Shown piece by piece: positions 7,034-14,014 of a stretch of DNA of 22,156 bases (its first letter is position 1; each line of letters opens with the position of its first letter). A program made the position numbers and the translations under genes. The notes beneath the pieces were generated by a model. It was not told where the DNA came from. It saw only the letters and a list, made by a program, of their open reading frames with translations, and ran no database searches. The DNA is taken from positions 1 through 22,156 of IMG/VR virus record IMGVR_UViG_3300027754_000482. One strand, given 5' to 3'. Source of the stretch: a virus.

Positions 7034-7281
7034 TTGTGTGTCTTCCTTAGTAGATACATGGTAACTTCTTGCTCATCAACTTTGAGACATTCGTGACCAC
7101 GCTTACGGAACGGATCTGTTGAGATACGGCGATCAAATCCCTTTACTAACACCATCTTGGGAGTACACTTTTGCACTTGTCCGACTTGGAAGGTTTTCCA
7201 ACCGTAAAATACAACGAAGTCACCGTCCCGAAGTTCATGTCCAAAGTAGTCCTGATGGATTATAGGTTCTTTAGTTTTCAT
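7030..7281 (-). CDS. Small hypothetical protein after RNA ligase
   Basis: An 83-residue protein. HELRDGDFVVFYGWKTFQVGQV and PKMVLVKGF suggest a small beta-barrel (SH3 or KOW-like), then a basic C terminus. Start overlaps the RNA ligase stop by one base (TAATG), so translation is coupled. Function unknown; a nucleic-acid role beside the ligase would be a guess. Confidence 0.7.
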   Translation of the reverse strand: MKTKEPIIHQDYFGHELRDGDFVVFYGWKTFQVGQVQKCTPKMVLVKGFDRRISTDPFRKRGHECLKVDEQEVTMYLLRKTHK

Positions 7282-8297
7282 TATCGATCTCCGTGCTTCA
7301 ACAAGTATTTGTTGGAGATTGTTTTAAAGGATATCTGACGTTCATTGCATTTAAACACTAAACCTTCTCGGTCAGCTTGTGGGTTTAATCTAGATTTGTC
7401 ATTGGCCCATGATAGAAGTTCTTCTACAGTGCCCATACCCAAATCTTTATCATCCACTATTACCGGCACATGTAGCAGTTCATGGAACTCACAAAAATCT
7501 CTACGCTCCTTAGGAGTCAAATACAATCCCTTATCAATGTCATAAATGTCAAACACGTAGAAACTCTGACCTTTGATCTTGTAGAGATTGCCCTGAATAC
7601 CCTCACCAATCAATTCACCTTGGACTGCTAGGTTACGTTGACTATCCTGTATAGCAGTTAGAATCTGATCACGGTGTGCCACTTGCCACAGGGTGTTACC
7701 TTCGGTATCGTATAGATTTAGATTGCGACTACACACTCCATAATCTTGTTCGTTGACATATACAGTCATACTGGAGCCATCTAACTTCTCAGTCAATTCC
7801 CAAGTCAATCCAGCAGTTACCCATTCAGCATGTTCTATGGTTAAATTCTGAATACGTTCCTGATCCGTTTTAGGGATAAAGCTGGGGAACATACCACGTG
7901 CCTGGCCAGCTAAACATGCAGGCACAGGTGCTTCGTATTTGACGATGTTGAGAAGATCGGACATATCCATACCTTCATGAATTTCTCCCACCTTATCCAA
8001 GGCAACGAATCGATCAAGAAGCAGACCCTGACTCAACTGCCCACGCAGTTTAACACTACGCAGACGTTCACCACGGACACCGTTGTATTCGCGTGGCTCT
8101 TTGCCCTTTGATAGGAATGGTGCCAGTTCAGTGGGAATCCAAGAATCAATTTCACAGTAGATAGCAAGATCGCCTGCCTTGAAGTCACCTTTCTTGATCA
8201 CTACAGTCCACCCACCTACCACTGCACACTCAATGGCATCAGCGTCGGAGATAGGACGGATCAAATCAATCTTACGAATGGTTGCTAATTTTCTCAT
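7281..8297 (-). CDS. RNA ligase, DraRnl (Rnl5)-like
   Basis: A 338-residue member of the covalent nucleotidyltransferase superfamily. Residues 1-140 form an OB-like N-terminal domain (RKIDLIRPISDADAIECAVV), which is typical of the DRB0094/Rnl5 family and absent from T4 Rnl2. Motif I is TEKLDGSS with nucleophile K171; QGELIGEG (227-234) is the motif III region; YVFDIYD follows; motif IV is EGLVFK (311-316); motif V is SFKTISNKYLLK (323-334). Length fits the family (about 340). Start MRKLATIRK at 8297 sits 1 bp after the upstream stop. Such ligases seal nicks with a 3'-OH RNA strand on a template. A P-loop kinase and a phosphatase lie upstream in the same direction. Confidence 0.88.
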   Translation of the reverse strand: MRKLATIRKIDLIRPISDADAIECAVVGGWTVVIKKGDFKAGDLAIYCEIDSWIPTELAPFLSKGKEPREYNGVRGERLRSVKLRGQLSQGLLLDRFVALDKVGEIHEGMDMSDLLNIVKYEAPVPACLAGQARGMFPSFIPKTDQERIQNLTIEHAEWVTAGLTWELTEKLDGSSMTVYVNEQDYGVCSRNLNLYDTEGNTLWQVAHRDQILTAIQDSQRNLAVQGELIGEGIQGNLYKIKGQSFYVFDIYDIDKGLYLTPKERRDFCEFHELLHVPVIVDDKDLGMGTVEELLSWANDKSRLNPQADREGLVFKCNERQISFKTISNKYLLKHGDR

Positions 8298-8298
8298 G

Positions 8299-8628
8299 CT
8301 AGACCTCAACGTGTTTACATTTACCGCGAAATGAAAATCCCGGACACGAACACGAGCCTGCATCCAAGTCCACTGTATATACGTTACCCTTGCTACCTTG
8401 CACCTTTTTAATGTTACGCACAGGGGCAGTCACCGCACCAAACTGTGCCACATCCACTTCTACGAATTTACGATATCGCTTGTTTAAGCGAAGCGGCGTT
8501 TTAGAATAGATAGGCTCACCAGTATGCCATTGCCGATATGCCAGAATCTTATCGCCATCAACCAAATAGGTATGATTGGGCTGTTTAAACTCCACGTTCC
8601 ACTCAGTCACTTCTTTCAGAGCCAGCAT
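8299..8628 (-). CDS. SWIM zinc-finger protein
   Basis: A 109-residue protein ending in a SWIM finger: C93-x-C95-x8-C104-x-H106 (CSCPGFSFRGKCKH). SWIM domains bind DNA or proteins and occur in transposases, SWI2/SNF2 proteins and recombination factors. The upstream 90 residues have no recognised domain. It lies directly before the RNA ligase gene (1 bp apart) and may act with it; that is inference from position. Confidence 0.8.
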   Translation of the reverse strand: MLALKEVTEWNVEFKQPNHTYLVDGDKILAYRQWHTGEPIYSKTPLRLNKRYRKFVEVDVAQFGAVTAPVRNIKKVQGSKGNVYTVDLDAGSCSCPGFSFRGKCKHVEV

Positions 8629-8629
8629 A

Positions 8630-8752
8630 TTATTGCTCCAGTGAACGATGTTTGGGTTGGCGTTTGAACGCTTTTTTGCTCACAACCACCCGCATTTTGT
8701 ATTTGGGGGTCCTAAGATCTTTTGCTACAAAGTTGGCACGTTTAGCCATCAT
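8630..8752 (-). CDS. Tiny basic protein
   Basis: A 40-residue, strongly basic protein: ANFVAKDLRTPKYK, then KRQPKHRSLEQ. Short phage proteins with a FVAK...KRQPKH pattern are known, without function. It has SD AGGAG and is the first gene after promoter copy 3. It starts at one of two adjacent ATG codons (8752 or 8749) and ends 1 bp before the SWIM gene. Confidence 0.7.
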   Translation of the reverse strand: MMAKRANFVAKDLRTPKYKMRVVVSKKAFKRQPKHRSLEQ

Positions 8753-8780
8753 ACGCTCCTATCTAACAATTTATGTGTCT

Positions 8781-8808
8781 ATTATACAGGATTTGGCCAA
8801 GATGTCAA
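8781..8808 (-). promoter_or_regulatory. Consensus promoter, repeated class, copy 3
   Basis: -35 TTGACA (8803-8808), 16-bp spacer, -10 TATAAT (8781-8786). ATTCTGGTTGACA is shared with the other copies, but the AAGCACTTA element is missing upstream. Drives the tiny basic protein, SWIM protein, RNA ligase and following genes. Confidence 0.82.
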
Positions 8809-8831
8809 CCAGAATTATTTCCTTAATGGAA

Positions 8832-9050
8832 TCAATGAGTTACATTAGCTCTGAGACGACGACATTCTTCACGGGCTTGCGGTGGGATATCAGGACTGAT
8901 TTCCGCCCAGGTACAATCAATTTTAATTTTGCGTGGGGCAGGAGTCCATACTGCATTAAACAGTATCCAGCTCATCATACATGTAGCAAAGACAAATCCT
9001 ATCACTTCGATGTTTACATATTTAGTGATCTTGGAAAATCCACCCATCAT
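8832..9050 (-). CDS. Small single-span membrane protein
   Basis: A 72-residue protein with one transmembrane helix at about 14-35 (VIGFVFATCMMSWILFNAVW) and a soluble C-terminal part with two cysteines (IDCTWAEISP, EECRRL). SD AAGGAAAAG precedes two adjacent ATG codons. It ends just before promoter copy 3. No family recognised. It could act at the host inner membrane. Confidence 0.7.
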   Translation of the reverse strand: MMGGFSKITKYVNIEVIGFVFATCMMSWILFNAVWTPAPRKIKIDCTWAEISPDIPPQAREECRRLRANVTH

Positions 9051-9065
9051 CTTTTCCTTTTTATT

Positions 9066-9485
9066 CTAGTCTGAATAAGTCCAACCCAATACTCGCATCA
9101 TACGATGCTTAACCAGCAAGTTTGGTGCGCGAAAACGATTTGTGTCGTCAAAGCCCATCATGACGCCAACCTCACAAACCGCACCCGACCGGCAAATGCC
9201 AGCATAACAGTGAACAACCACATTCATATGATTGTCTAATGCATATTGCAGTAAACGAACAAGCTCTGCGGCCTGCTCATGACTACACTTCATTGCTTCT
9301 TCCAGCACCTTGTCTTTTTCTTCTACATCCAAAAATTCAAAGTTATGCCGCTCTTTGAATTGATGTTTGGCTTCAGGACGCCAGCCAGCTGGATCCACTA
9401 TGCTGATCAGCATACTGTTCTCTCCAGCCGCATGATGAAACCCTGTTGGGATATCAGCTGCCGCTACATTTTCAATCCAGGGCAT
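9066..9485 (-). CDS. Dual-specificity/tyrosine phosphatase-like protein
   Basis: A 139-residue protein with the cysteine-phosphatase P-loop HCYAGICRSG (H92, nucleophile C93, R99, S100). Upstream FLDVEEKD could hold the general acid (D53 or D58), and the size fits a minimal DSP fold. Such enzymes hydrolyse phosphoprotein, phospho-RNA ends or small phosphates. Its gene overlaps the upstream one by 14 bp, and a P-loop kinase gene lies one gene further upstream. It might remove phosphates from RNA ends beside the kinase and ligase, or reverse host phosphorylation; neither is shown. Confidence 0.85.
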   Translation of the reverse strand: MPWIENVAAADIPTGFHHAAGENSMLISIVDPAGWRPEAKHQFKERHNFEFLDVEEKDKVLEEAMKCSHEQAAELVRLLQYALDNHMNVVVHCYAGICRSGAVCEVGVMMGFDDTNRFRAPNLLVKHRMMRVLGWTYSD

Positions 9486-9858
9486 TATGTTCCTTGTTGT
9501 TGGTTAAAACCTGCCACATGTATTTCTTGTGCGTTTCCTCAGAAAATCTACTACGCCGGCCAGCGACATCATTGCACCACATTTCAATCGCCTCATAATT
9601 ACCCCAAGAACCTCCTGGAGCATTGACGGTGATCCACCGCCCAATAGCCCACATAACTTGACGGTTAGCAGTATCGGCACTTGATAATGCACGTTGCATA
9701 TCCATAGCCAACATAGCTGATAAGAACCCACCAGGTTCCCATCCATTCAAAAAATAGTTTGCCAAAGACTCTTGTGCATGTTCTGGTACTTGCATACCCA
9801 TGTATCCCAGGTATCCATCACCCTGGGTACCAAAATCTAACATCTTTGTTGAAAACAT
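9472..9858 (-). CDS. Conserved hypothetical phage protein
   Basis: A 128-residue protein with a GDGYLGYMGM motif at about 13-22, then VPEHAQESLANYFLNGWEPGG, a helical middle and NAPGGSWGNYEAIEMW. Proteins with this order are known in uncultured phages and have no function assigned. It starts immediately before the kinase stop (adjacent genes) and overlaps the phosphatase gene. Confidence 0.75.
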   Translation of the reverse strand: MFSTKMLDFGTQGDGYLGYMGMQVPEHAQESLANYFLNGWEPGGFLSAMLAMDMQRALSSADTANRQVMWAIGRWITVNAPGGSWGNYEAIEMWCNDVAGRRSRFSEETHKKYMWQVLTNNKEHNALD

Positions 9859-10320
9859 TCACACTCTCCAAATTTCTGTAAAGCCTTCTTCCCTGGTAGG
9901 CTCTTGCCAGCCCGCAATCATGAGTTCAACCACTTCGGGCGAGATTGTTTTGCCTATTCGAGATAGTAGACGTCTTGCATGTTCTACTGAATCTGGGACC
10001 GCAAACACCACTGCAATTGCTTCGTGGTCCGGGAGCATAGCAAACTTCTTGGCACGACTTTCAATAGTAGTAGACGTTTGATCCCAAACAATATCCAGAC
10101 CTTGTTCTCTTGCGGTAACCACATCATTTGCCATTAGATGAACTGCCGTGGGCATATAAGATTCAAACACCTCAGAATAAGTCTTTCCTTGTCGGGATGC
10201 TTCTGCCTCAACATACATGTCAGTGTTAATATAAGCCATGCCCATCATCCAGTCCTGGCTATTGACCCAAGTGGATTTCCCTGATGCCGGAACTCCCACT
10301 AACATGTACACTGTCATCAT
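9859..10320 (-). CDS. P-loop kinase, polynucleotide 5'-kinase-like
   Basis: A 153-residue protein with Walker A G9-VPASG-K15-S16-T17 near the N terminus, INTD at about 31-34, a WDQTST motif near 80 as in T4 Pnk-type kinases (cf. D-x-T/N), and an Arg-rich lid (HARRLLSRIGKTI). This matches the AAA_33/Pnkp kinase family that phosphorylates 5'-OH ends of RNA or DNA. The HAD phosphatase domain of T4 PseT is absent. Zeta-toxin kinases are an alternative, but no antitoxin lies beside it. The RNA ligase downstream makes an end-healing role plausible. Confidence 0.78.
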   Translation of the reverse strand: MMTVYMLVGVPASGKSTWVNSQDWMMGMAYINTDMYVEAEASRQGKTYSEVFESYMPTAVHLMANDVVTAREQGLDIVWDQTSTTIESRAKKFAMLPDHEAIAVVFAVPDSVEHARRLLSRIGKTISPEVVELMIAGWQEPTREEGFTEIWRV

Positions 10321-10547
10321 TCAAGTCCCCAATGTTTTGCGATTGCCAATCCCACCCAGGATACTCCTACTTTTTCTTTGGGATCATCAAGCATGGCATC
10401 CACCTTGTCAACCTGTGCCAGACAGTCTTGCACAATCAACTGGGCGAACTTTTGATGTGCTTTTGAAAGATTAGTTTGGTCAAAGCCATTCGCCTCTGGA
10501 GCAATCAATTTAGCCTCAATAGCCAATTGTTTAATTCGTTCGTTCAT
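10317..10547 (-). CDS. MNERI-family paralog 1
   Basis: A 76-residue member of the repeated family: N-terminal MNERIKQLAIEA, central KFAQLIVQDCL, C-terminal AIAKHWGLE. Predicted all-helical. Function unknown. The 5' codons form a GAACGAACGAA repeat shared by most members. Both ends overlap neighbours (ATGA with the membrane protein upstream, and the kinase start downstream). Confidence 0.8.
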   Translation of the reverse strand: MNERIKQLAIEAKLIAPEANGFDQTNLSKAHQKFAQLIVQDCLAQVDKVDAMLDDPKEKVGVSWVGLAIAKHWGLE

Positions 10548-10651
10548 ATCATATCCTTATATAACCAGCGGCGGAATCTTGTTGATACTGTTGTTAGAAC
10601 ATTGACACCAACAATAACAACGACTGCGACAATGATAACAATTTCAATCAT
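10544..10651 (-). CDS. Tiny membrane protein
   Basis: A 35-residue protein with one membrane span (MIEIVIIVAVVVIVGV) and a basic tail (STRFRRWLYKDMI), predicted N-out/C-in. The SD GGAG lies inside a leftover of the MNERI-family 3' end (10649-10673). Its stop overlaps the next start as ATGA. Function unknown. Confidence 0.65.
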   Translation of the reverse strand: MIEIVIIVAVVVIVGVNVLTTVSTRFRRWLYKDMI

Positions 10652-10671
10652 GTTTAACTCCAAAATGTTGT

Positions 10672-10914
10672 TTATCTAAGTCCAAATCTATTCTGTATAG
10701 TGATATACCCATAGTGCAAAGCACCGCGCCCTGCCGCTAATTTTTCAGGATAGGCACTACCAAAGTCTGAATAGGTACTGTGAACAGCATCTAAACATTC
10801 AGCAATAATCAACTGGGCGAACTTTTCAAGGTCTTCTTCGATGTATGGTTTGTCGGGTGTCATAACATATGACAATCTGGCTTTAATAGCAAGTTCTTTA
10901 ATTCGTTCGTTCAT
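10672..10914 (-). CDS. MNERI-family paralog 2
   Basis: An 80-residue paralog: MNERIKELAIKARL, EKFAQLIIAECLDAV, and a diverged C terminus ITIQNRFGLR in place of IKxHFGVE. The divergent end and a second copy of the usual 3' end just downstream (10649-10673) suggest a recombination event at its tail. Start overlaps paralog 3 as ATGA. Confidence 0.8.
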   Translation of the reverse strand: MNERIKELAIKARLSYVMTPDKPYIEEDLEKFAQLIIAECLDAVHSTYSDFGSAYPEKLAAGRGALHYGYITIQNRFGLR

Positions 10915-11111
10915 TCTTTCACTCCGAAATGTTGTTTAATTCGATATCCAGCCATCCAACTTCCTCGTTCTGCACATTTGTCTGCTTCAGCAACACATTC
11001 CCGAACAATCAACTCGGCGAACTTTTCTGTGGCTTCGTGTGCATTTCCAACTCGACTGCCAGGACCTAATAGCCCAGCCTGTTCAGCAAATTGTTTAATC
11101 TTCTCGTTCAT
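10911..11111 (-). CDS. MNERI-family paralog 3
   Basis: A 66-residue paralog and the closest to the family consensus: MNEKIKQFAEQAGLLG, EKFAELIVRECVAEADKC, YRIKQHFGVKE. Its last codons supply the SD GGAG for paralog 2. Start overlaps the upstream gene (ATGA). Confidence 0.82.
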   Translation of the reverse strand: MNEKIKQFAEQAGLLGPGSRVGNAHEATEKFAELIVRECVAEADKCAERGSWMAGYRIKQHFGVKE

Positions 11112-11323
11112 TTAACTATATTCCTGTTTTGGATCAGTTGTTCAAAGGTCCTAAACATCTTGTCAAATTTTAATTCATACAACTGCTTCATGCCCAATAA
11201 TATATTGGCAATTTGATCAGTAGTCATATCTGACTCCAATACACCCTCACACAATGTATCGATATCTGAAGTAACATTCCAGCATGCCATAATTTGTTGC
11301 TCTAAATCAAATCGATCGTTCAT
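11108..11323 (-). CDS. Conserved small phage protein
   Basis: A 71-residue acidic/helical protein, MNDRFDLEQQIMACWNVTSD at the start and LLGMKQLYELKFDKMFRTFE later. Near-identical short proteins are common in freshwater phages without known function. It shares MNxR at the start with the MNERI family but not the rest, so I keep it apart. Overlaps: ATGA downstream with paralog 3, TAATG upstream. Confidence 0.78.
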   Translation of the reverse strand: MNDRFDLEQQIMACWNVTSDIDTLCEGVLESDMTTDQIANILLGMKQLYELKFDKMFRTFEQLIQNRNIVK

Positions 11324-11499
11324 TATTTCTCCTTGGGAATTTGGTTATAGGGCATATTGTGTTTGAAACTTTCTTCCATTATATGTGCCAAGTCATCTTC
11401 AAATTTCGTATATCCAGGACTGGCCTTTAGCTGTTGCCAGAATGGACTGTTGGGATCATCGCTGAACACTTCCTTGATACTGGTCTTATATGCTTTCAT
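11323..11499 (-). CDS. Tiny hypothetical protein
   Basis: A 58-residue protein, MKAYKTSIKEVFSDDPNSPF then WQQLKASPGYTKFEDDLAH. No family recognised. It fills the gap between neighbours exactly, overlapping upstream as ATGA and downstream as TAATG, with SD AGGAAG. Confidence 0.65.
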   Translation of the reverse strand: MKAYKTSIKEVFSDDPNSPFWQQLKASPGYTKFEDDLAHIMEESFKHNMPYNQIPKEK

Positions 11500-11675
11500 T
11501 TTTCTTCCTCTTCAAAATCGAACCATTCGTATATTTCATTTGTTATTGCTTCATTGATACATGTTTTAATATCATCTTGTGTTGGATCGGGATTATGTTT
11601 AAATGCACGATTGTATCCAAGATTAACTCCAGCATTAATACACATCTCCAAAACAGGATATATTTTAGGTTTCAT
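11496..11675 (-). CDS. Tiny conserved hypothetical protein
   Basis: A 59-residue protein with MCINAGVNLGYNRAFKHNPD and an acidic tail (YEWFDFEEEEK). The GVNLGYNRA/HKH pattern recurs in short phage proteins of unknown role. Overlaps both neighbours as ATGA. Confidence 0.7.
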   Translation of the reverse strand: MKPKIYPVLEMCINAGVNLGYNRAFKHNPDPTQDDIKTCINEAITNEIYEWFDFEEEEK

Positions 11676-11824
11676 TTTTTCTTCCGGAGGAATTTAAAGG
11701 TTAATCCATCCTTGAATCCTTGTTTAAAAGGAGTGAGTGGTGCCCATATAATATATCCAATTATAATACCATGAATAAACACTACTGCCAGTAATACTAC
11801 TATTTCAAAGCCGTCCATGTTCAT
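11672..11824 (-). CDS. Tiny single-span membrane protein
   Basis: A 50-residue protein with a transmembrane segment at about 7-29 (EIVVLLAVVFIHGIIIGYII) and a basic C terminus (KFLRKKK) that likely stays in the cytoplasm. Starts at the stop of paralog 4 (TAATG), whose final GGAG codons give its SD. Function unknown. Confidence 0.7.
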   Translation of the reverse strand: MNMDGFEIVVLLAVVFIHGIIIGYIIWAPLTPFKQGFKDGLTFKFLRKKK

Positions 11825-12045
11825 TATTCAACTCCGAAATGTCGTTTAATCGCACCACTGCATTCTCTCGCAAAGATAGCAGTAGGTGCCTGATCGTGTA
11901 GGAACCTGCCACCTTCTACAACCCCAACACATTCTCGCACAATCATCTCGGCGAAGAATTCTATCTCTTTGTTAGTCACTGCTTTGTTATCGTATGCAAT
12001 GTATAGTCCGCATTCATCTGCGATTTCTTTAATTCGTTCGTTCAT
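11824..12045 (-). CDS. MNERI-family paralog 4
   Basis: A 73-residue paralog: MNERIKEIADECGLYIAYD, EFFAEMIVRECVGVV, AIKRHFGVE. Coupled by ATGA to paralog 5 upstream and by TAATG to the small membrane protein downstream. Confidence 0.82.
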   Translation of the reverse strand: MNERIKEIADECGLYIAYDNKAVTNKEIEFFAEMIVRECVGVVEGGRFLHDQAPTAIFARECSGAIKRHFGVE

Positions 12046-12299
12046 TCTTCTACTCCGAAATGTTTTCTAATCTTGCTGTTTACTTCGCTTGCTTCACGGT
12101 ATGATTCCAAAAAATCATAATTGAACTGGCAACAATCCTTCACAATCAACTCGGCGAACTTTTCGCTAAACTGTGTCCATTTGTCAAACTCTTTATGCCA
12201 CTCAGGGTTGCCGGTAAACGTTGCAGGGACTGGTCCAGTATATGTTTCATTCACATAGTTGCCAGCCTGCACAGCAAGTTCTTCAATTCGTTCGTTCAT
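12042..12299 (-). CDS. MNERI-family paralog 5
   Basis: An 85-residue paralog with a longer variable loop between the N-terminal block (MNERIEELAVQAGNYV) and the core (EKFAELIVKDCCQF); ends SKIRKHFGVEE. Starts at the stop of the Cys-rich gene (TAATG). Confidence 0.82.
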   Translation of the reverse strand: MNERIEELAVQAGNYVNETYTGPVPATFTGNPEWHKEFDKWTQFSEKFAELIVKDCCQFNYDFLESYREASEVNSKIRKHFGVEE

Positions 12300-12490
12300 T
12301 ATTCGCCTTCCTTTTTCAATAACTTAAAACAAAAATAATCTTGGCATTCGCTACCTGGGTGTTCTGCTCGCTTGTGTAAGCGACAAAATCCATTATTAGT
12401 GTAGCGGCCTTCTGTATCGCCATTAAAATTATAATAGGCACAATGGTCACAGCATATACCACGTGGATCACAATCTGGGCACAAAGTCAT
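12299..12490 (-). CDS. Cys-rich putative zinc-binding protein
   Basis: A 63-residue protein with eight cysteines (C4, C7, C13, C14, C17, C36, C49, C54) and two histidines (H16, H39): CPDCDPRGICCDHCAYYNF, then GFCRLHKRAEHPGSEC. This could hold two zinc ions. The CCDHCAYY...C..H.....C..Y.C spacing recurs in phage hypothetical proteins. Function unknown. Coupled to both neighbours. Confidence 0.75.
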   Translation of the reverse strand: MTLCPDCDPRGICCDHCAYYNFNGDTEGRYTNNGFCRLHKRAEHPGSECQDYFCFKLLKKEGE

Positions 12491-12705
12491 TCTTCAATTC
12501 CCAATGTAGCTGGATTGTGATCCAATCTGTTACCTTTGTCATCTGAATAGAATGTGGCATCCGCATCCGTTATTGTAACACACAAATCACTATGAAGCAA
12601 GTCATAATCAGTAAAATCAAAATTGGCTTTATATACTCTGAACCGATATCTGCCATCAAAGCACCGAATTAAGAATCCCGTTACACCGTTAGCTGATAGT
12701 TTCAT
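12487..12705 (-). CDS. Small hypothetical phage protein
   Basis: A 72-residue, beta-rich protein: GFLIRCFDGRYRFRVY, DYDLLHSDLCVTITDADATF, DHNPATLGIEE. It looks like a small compact beta domain. Function unknown. ATGA overlaps at both ends. Confidence 0.72.
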   Translation of the reverse strand: MKLSANGVTGFLIRCFDGRYRFRVYKANFDFTDYDLLHSDLCVTITDADATFYSDDKGNRLDHNPATLGIEE

Positions 12706-13271
12706 TCTTCTTGGTGAATGTGAGTTGGATCTAATTCAAGGACATCTTGTTTGGTAATCTCACCGCTTTTAACTTTTTCAACTAGATCCACCAAGGCCAT
12801 ATTAATGTAGGCGTTGAGAGTAATGTTTCGTTTGTGGGCTTCTAATGCCGCTTGTAAAAGAAGATCGTCTGGTAAATCAATAGGAACTAGCACACCAGTA
12901 TCGTAATCTTCTCCAGCCTTAATAGCCAGACACTTTTGGATAAAGTCGTCATCCACTTCCAAATCAATATAGTTGACATCATCCCATGCTTGATTTTCTA
13001 GCACATTTCTATTCTCAGCTTCCTTACGATGTTTTTCAACATTTTTAGGATTGATCATGCGGTAAGCACGGTTATTGGTATAGTCACACATACTGACTTC
13101 GTAAACTTTTTGGCTTTTGGTACTAAACACGATACTGAAACTATAGCCATCCTGCTCACCGTTCCACGAATCCAGTGTATAGGCATTAGGTCCATAACAC
13201 GACCACATGTAATCACTGCCCTCAGTAATTTTATAGTCAACCAATTCCATCCATTCTCGCATATTCAACAT
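12702..13271 (-). CDS. Hypothetical protein with ribbon-helix-helix-like C terminus
   Basis: A 189-residue protein, first gene after the promoter at 13296-13324. Residues 1-120 form an unnamed phage domain (MREWMELVDYKI, SFSIVFSTKSQKVYEVSM, NNRAYRMINPKN, AWDDVNYIDLEVDDD). Residues 127-165 (LVPIDLPDDLLLQAALEAHK, then NITLNAYINMALVDL) match the strand-helix-helix pattern of RHH DNA-binding domains such as HicB or Arc. It may bind its own promoter, but no operator was identified. SD AAGGAG. Confidence 0.75.
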   Translation of the reverse strand: MLNMREWMELVDYKITEGSDYMWSCYGPNAYTLDSWNGEQDGYSFSIVFSTKSQKVYEVSMCDYTNNRAYRMINPKNVEKHRKEAENRNVLENQAWDDVNYIDLEVDDDFIQKCLAIKAGEDYDTGVLVPIDLPDDLLLQAALEAHKRNITLNAYINMALVDLVEKVKSGEITKQDVLELDPTHIHQEE

Positions 13272-13295
13272 TTCATACTCCTTAAAGGTTAAAAT

Positions 13296-13324
13296 ATTAT
13301 AACGTAAAACTTATTTTAAGTCAA
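13296..13324 (-). promoter_or_regulatory. Sigma70-type promoter
   Basis: -35 TTGACT (13319-13324), 17-bp spacer, -10 TATAAT (13296-13301). The -35 lies within the last codons of paralog 6. Drives the RHH-like gene and the long coupled run that follows. Confidence 0.75.
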
Positions 13325-13565
13325 CTCCGTAAAAATATTCCCTAATGGCCACATAACTGTCAACACCGCATTGAACATAACCATCCCAATGTGTGTCCTT
13401 CATCATATCTTCATCTTCCAACACAGGTTTGTATTGTTCTTCAACCTGACGCATACATTCCCGCACAATCAACACGGCGAAACCTTGAATCCACTCTTGC
13501 GTATAATAAGTGGGACAGTATTGTTTTGTAGCCTGAGCGGCAAGTTCTCGAATTCGTTCGTTCAT
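13311..13565 (-). CDS. MNERI-family paralog 6
   Basis: An 84-residue, more diverged paralog: MNERIRELAAQATKQYC, FAVLIVRECMRQVEEQY, ending VAIREYFYGVDLK. The C-terminal block no longer reads HFGVE and does not supply an SD; instead the end of the gene carries the -35 box of the next promoter. Start overlaps the upstream gene as ATGA. Confidence 0.8.
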   Translation of the reverse strand: MNERIRELAAQATKQYCPTYYTQEWIQGFAVLIVRECMRQVEEQYKPVLEDEDMMKDTHWDGYVQCGVDSYVAIREYFYGVDLK

Positions 13566-13816
13566 TTAATTTCATCCGACGTTTTGATAAAGTGACTGAT
13601 AATTAAATCCAAGGCCGCAATAGTTTGCATATTGATGCCTACATCTTCTGGATGTAGCCACTGTCCTTTGGGGTTGGCATCTGTTTTGGGATTCTTCTTC
13701 CACTGCTTCAATTCTTTCTTAAGATATGCACGATAGTCTTTGAGATTCATGCTGGTGATACGATCAGCAGTCTCACCATCAATCCACTGATATGGTTTGT
13801 GTTTGTCTTTGCTCAT
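13562..13816 (-). CDS. Conserved small phage protein
   Basis: An 84-residue protein: KPYQWIDGETADRITSMNLKD, LKKELKQWKKNP, WLHPEDVGINMQTIAALDLI. Very similar proteins recur in freshwater phage genomes with no function. Mostly helical and basic. Coupled to paralog 6 by ATGA. Confidence 0.78.
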   Translation of the reverse strand: MSKDKHKPYQWIDGETADRITSMNLKDYRAYLKKELKQWKKNPKTDANPKGQWLHPEDVGINMQTIAALDLIISHFIKTSDEIK

Positions 13817-13819
13817 TGA

Positions 13820-14014
13820 TTATTTCCCATCATCTATTGAATTGTAAAAGTGCGATAATTTTTTACGTAATGATTCGATTTCGTTTGCGGCTTCTTCCAA
13901 TATATCGGAAATACGGTCAGGCTGGCCTTGTTGCACACTTTTACGTGAGCTGATTTGGCGACGTATTTCGGCCCGCTTGCGTAATCTAAATACCAGGTCT
14001 TCCTGATTCACCAT
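13820..14014 (-). CDS. Small coiled-coil hypothetical protein
   Basis: A 64-residue protein (MVNQEDLVFRLRKRAEIRRQ, then ILEEAANEIESLRKKLSHFY) with a probable coiled coil in its second half. Phage proteins with the pattern LRKRAEIRRQI...EAA.EIE.LR are common and unassigned. The start at 14014 overlaps the upstream stop by 7 bp and follows a GGGG run that can act as SD. The longer frame from 14026 is less likely. Confidence 0.72.
   Translation of the reverse strand: MVNQEDLVFRLRKRAEIRRQISSRKSVQQGQPDRISDILEEAANEIESLRKKLSHFYNSIDDGK

Noticed and set aside
9504-9746. Alternate-frame 80-codon ORF in the gene at 9472-9858
   Set aside because: No SD and no homologous partner seen, unlike the frame at 3084-3269.
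10317-10320. Zeta-type toxin-antitoxin system made of the P-loop kinase and its upstream neighbour
   Set aside because: The neighbour is one of nine MNERI paralogs, most not next to a kinase, so it is not a dedicated antitoxin.
10317-12299. CRISPR-like array from the recurring GAACGAACGAA and GCGAAC strings
   Set aside because: The repeats lie inside coding frames of paralogous proteins and spacing is irregular.
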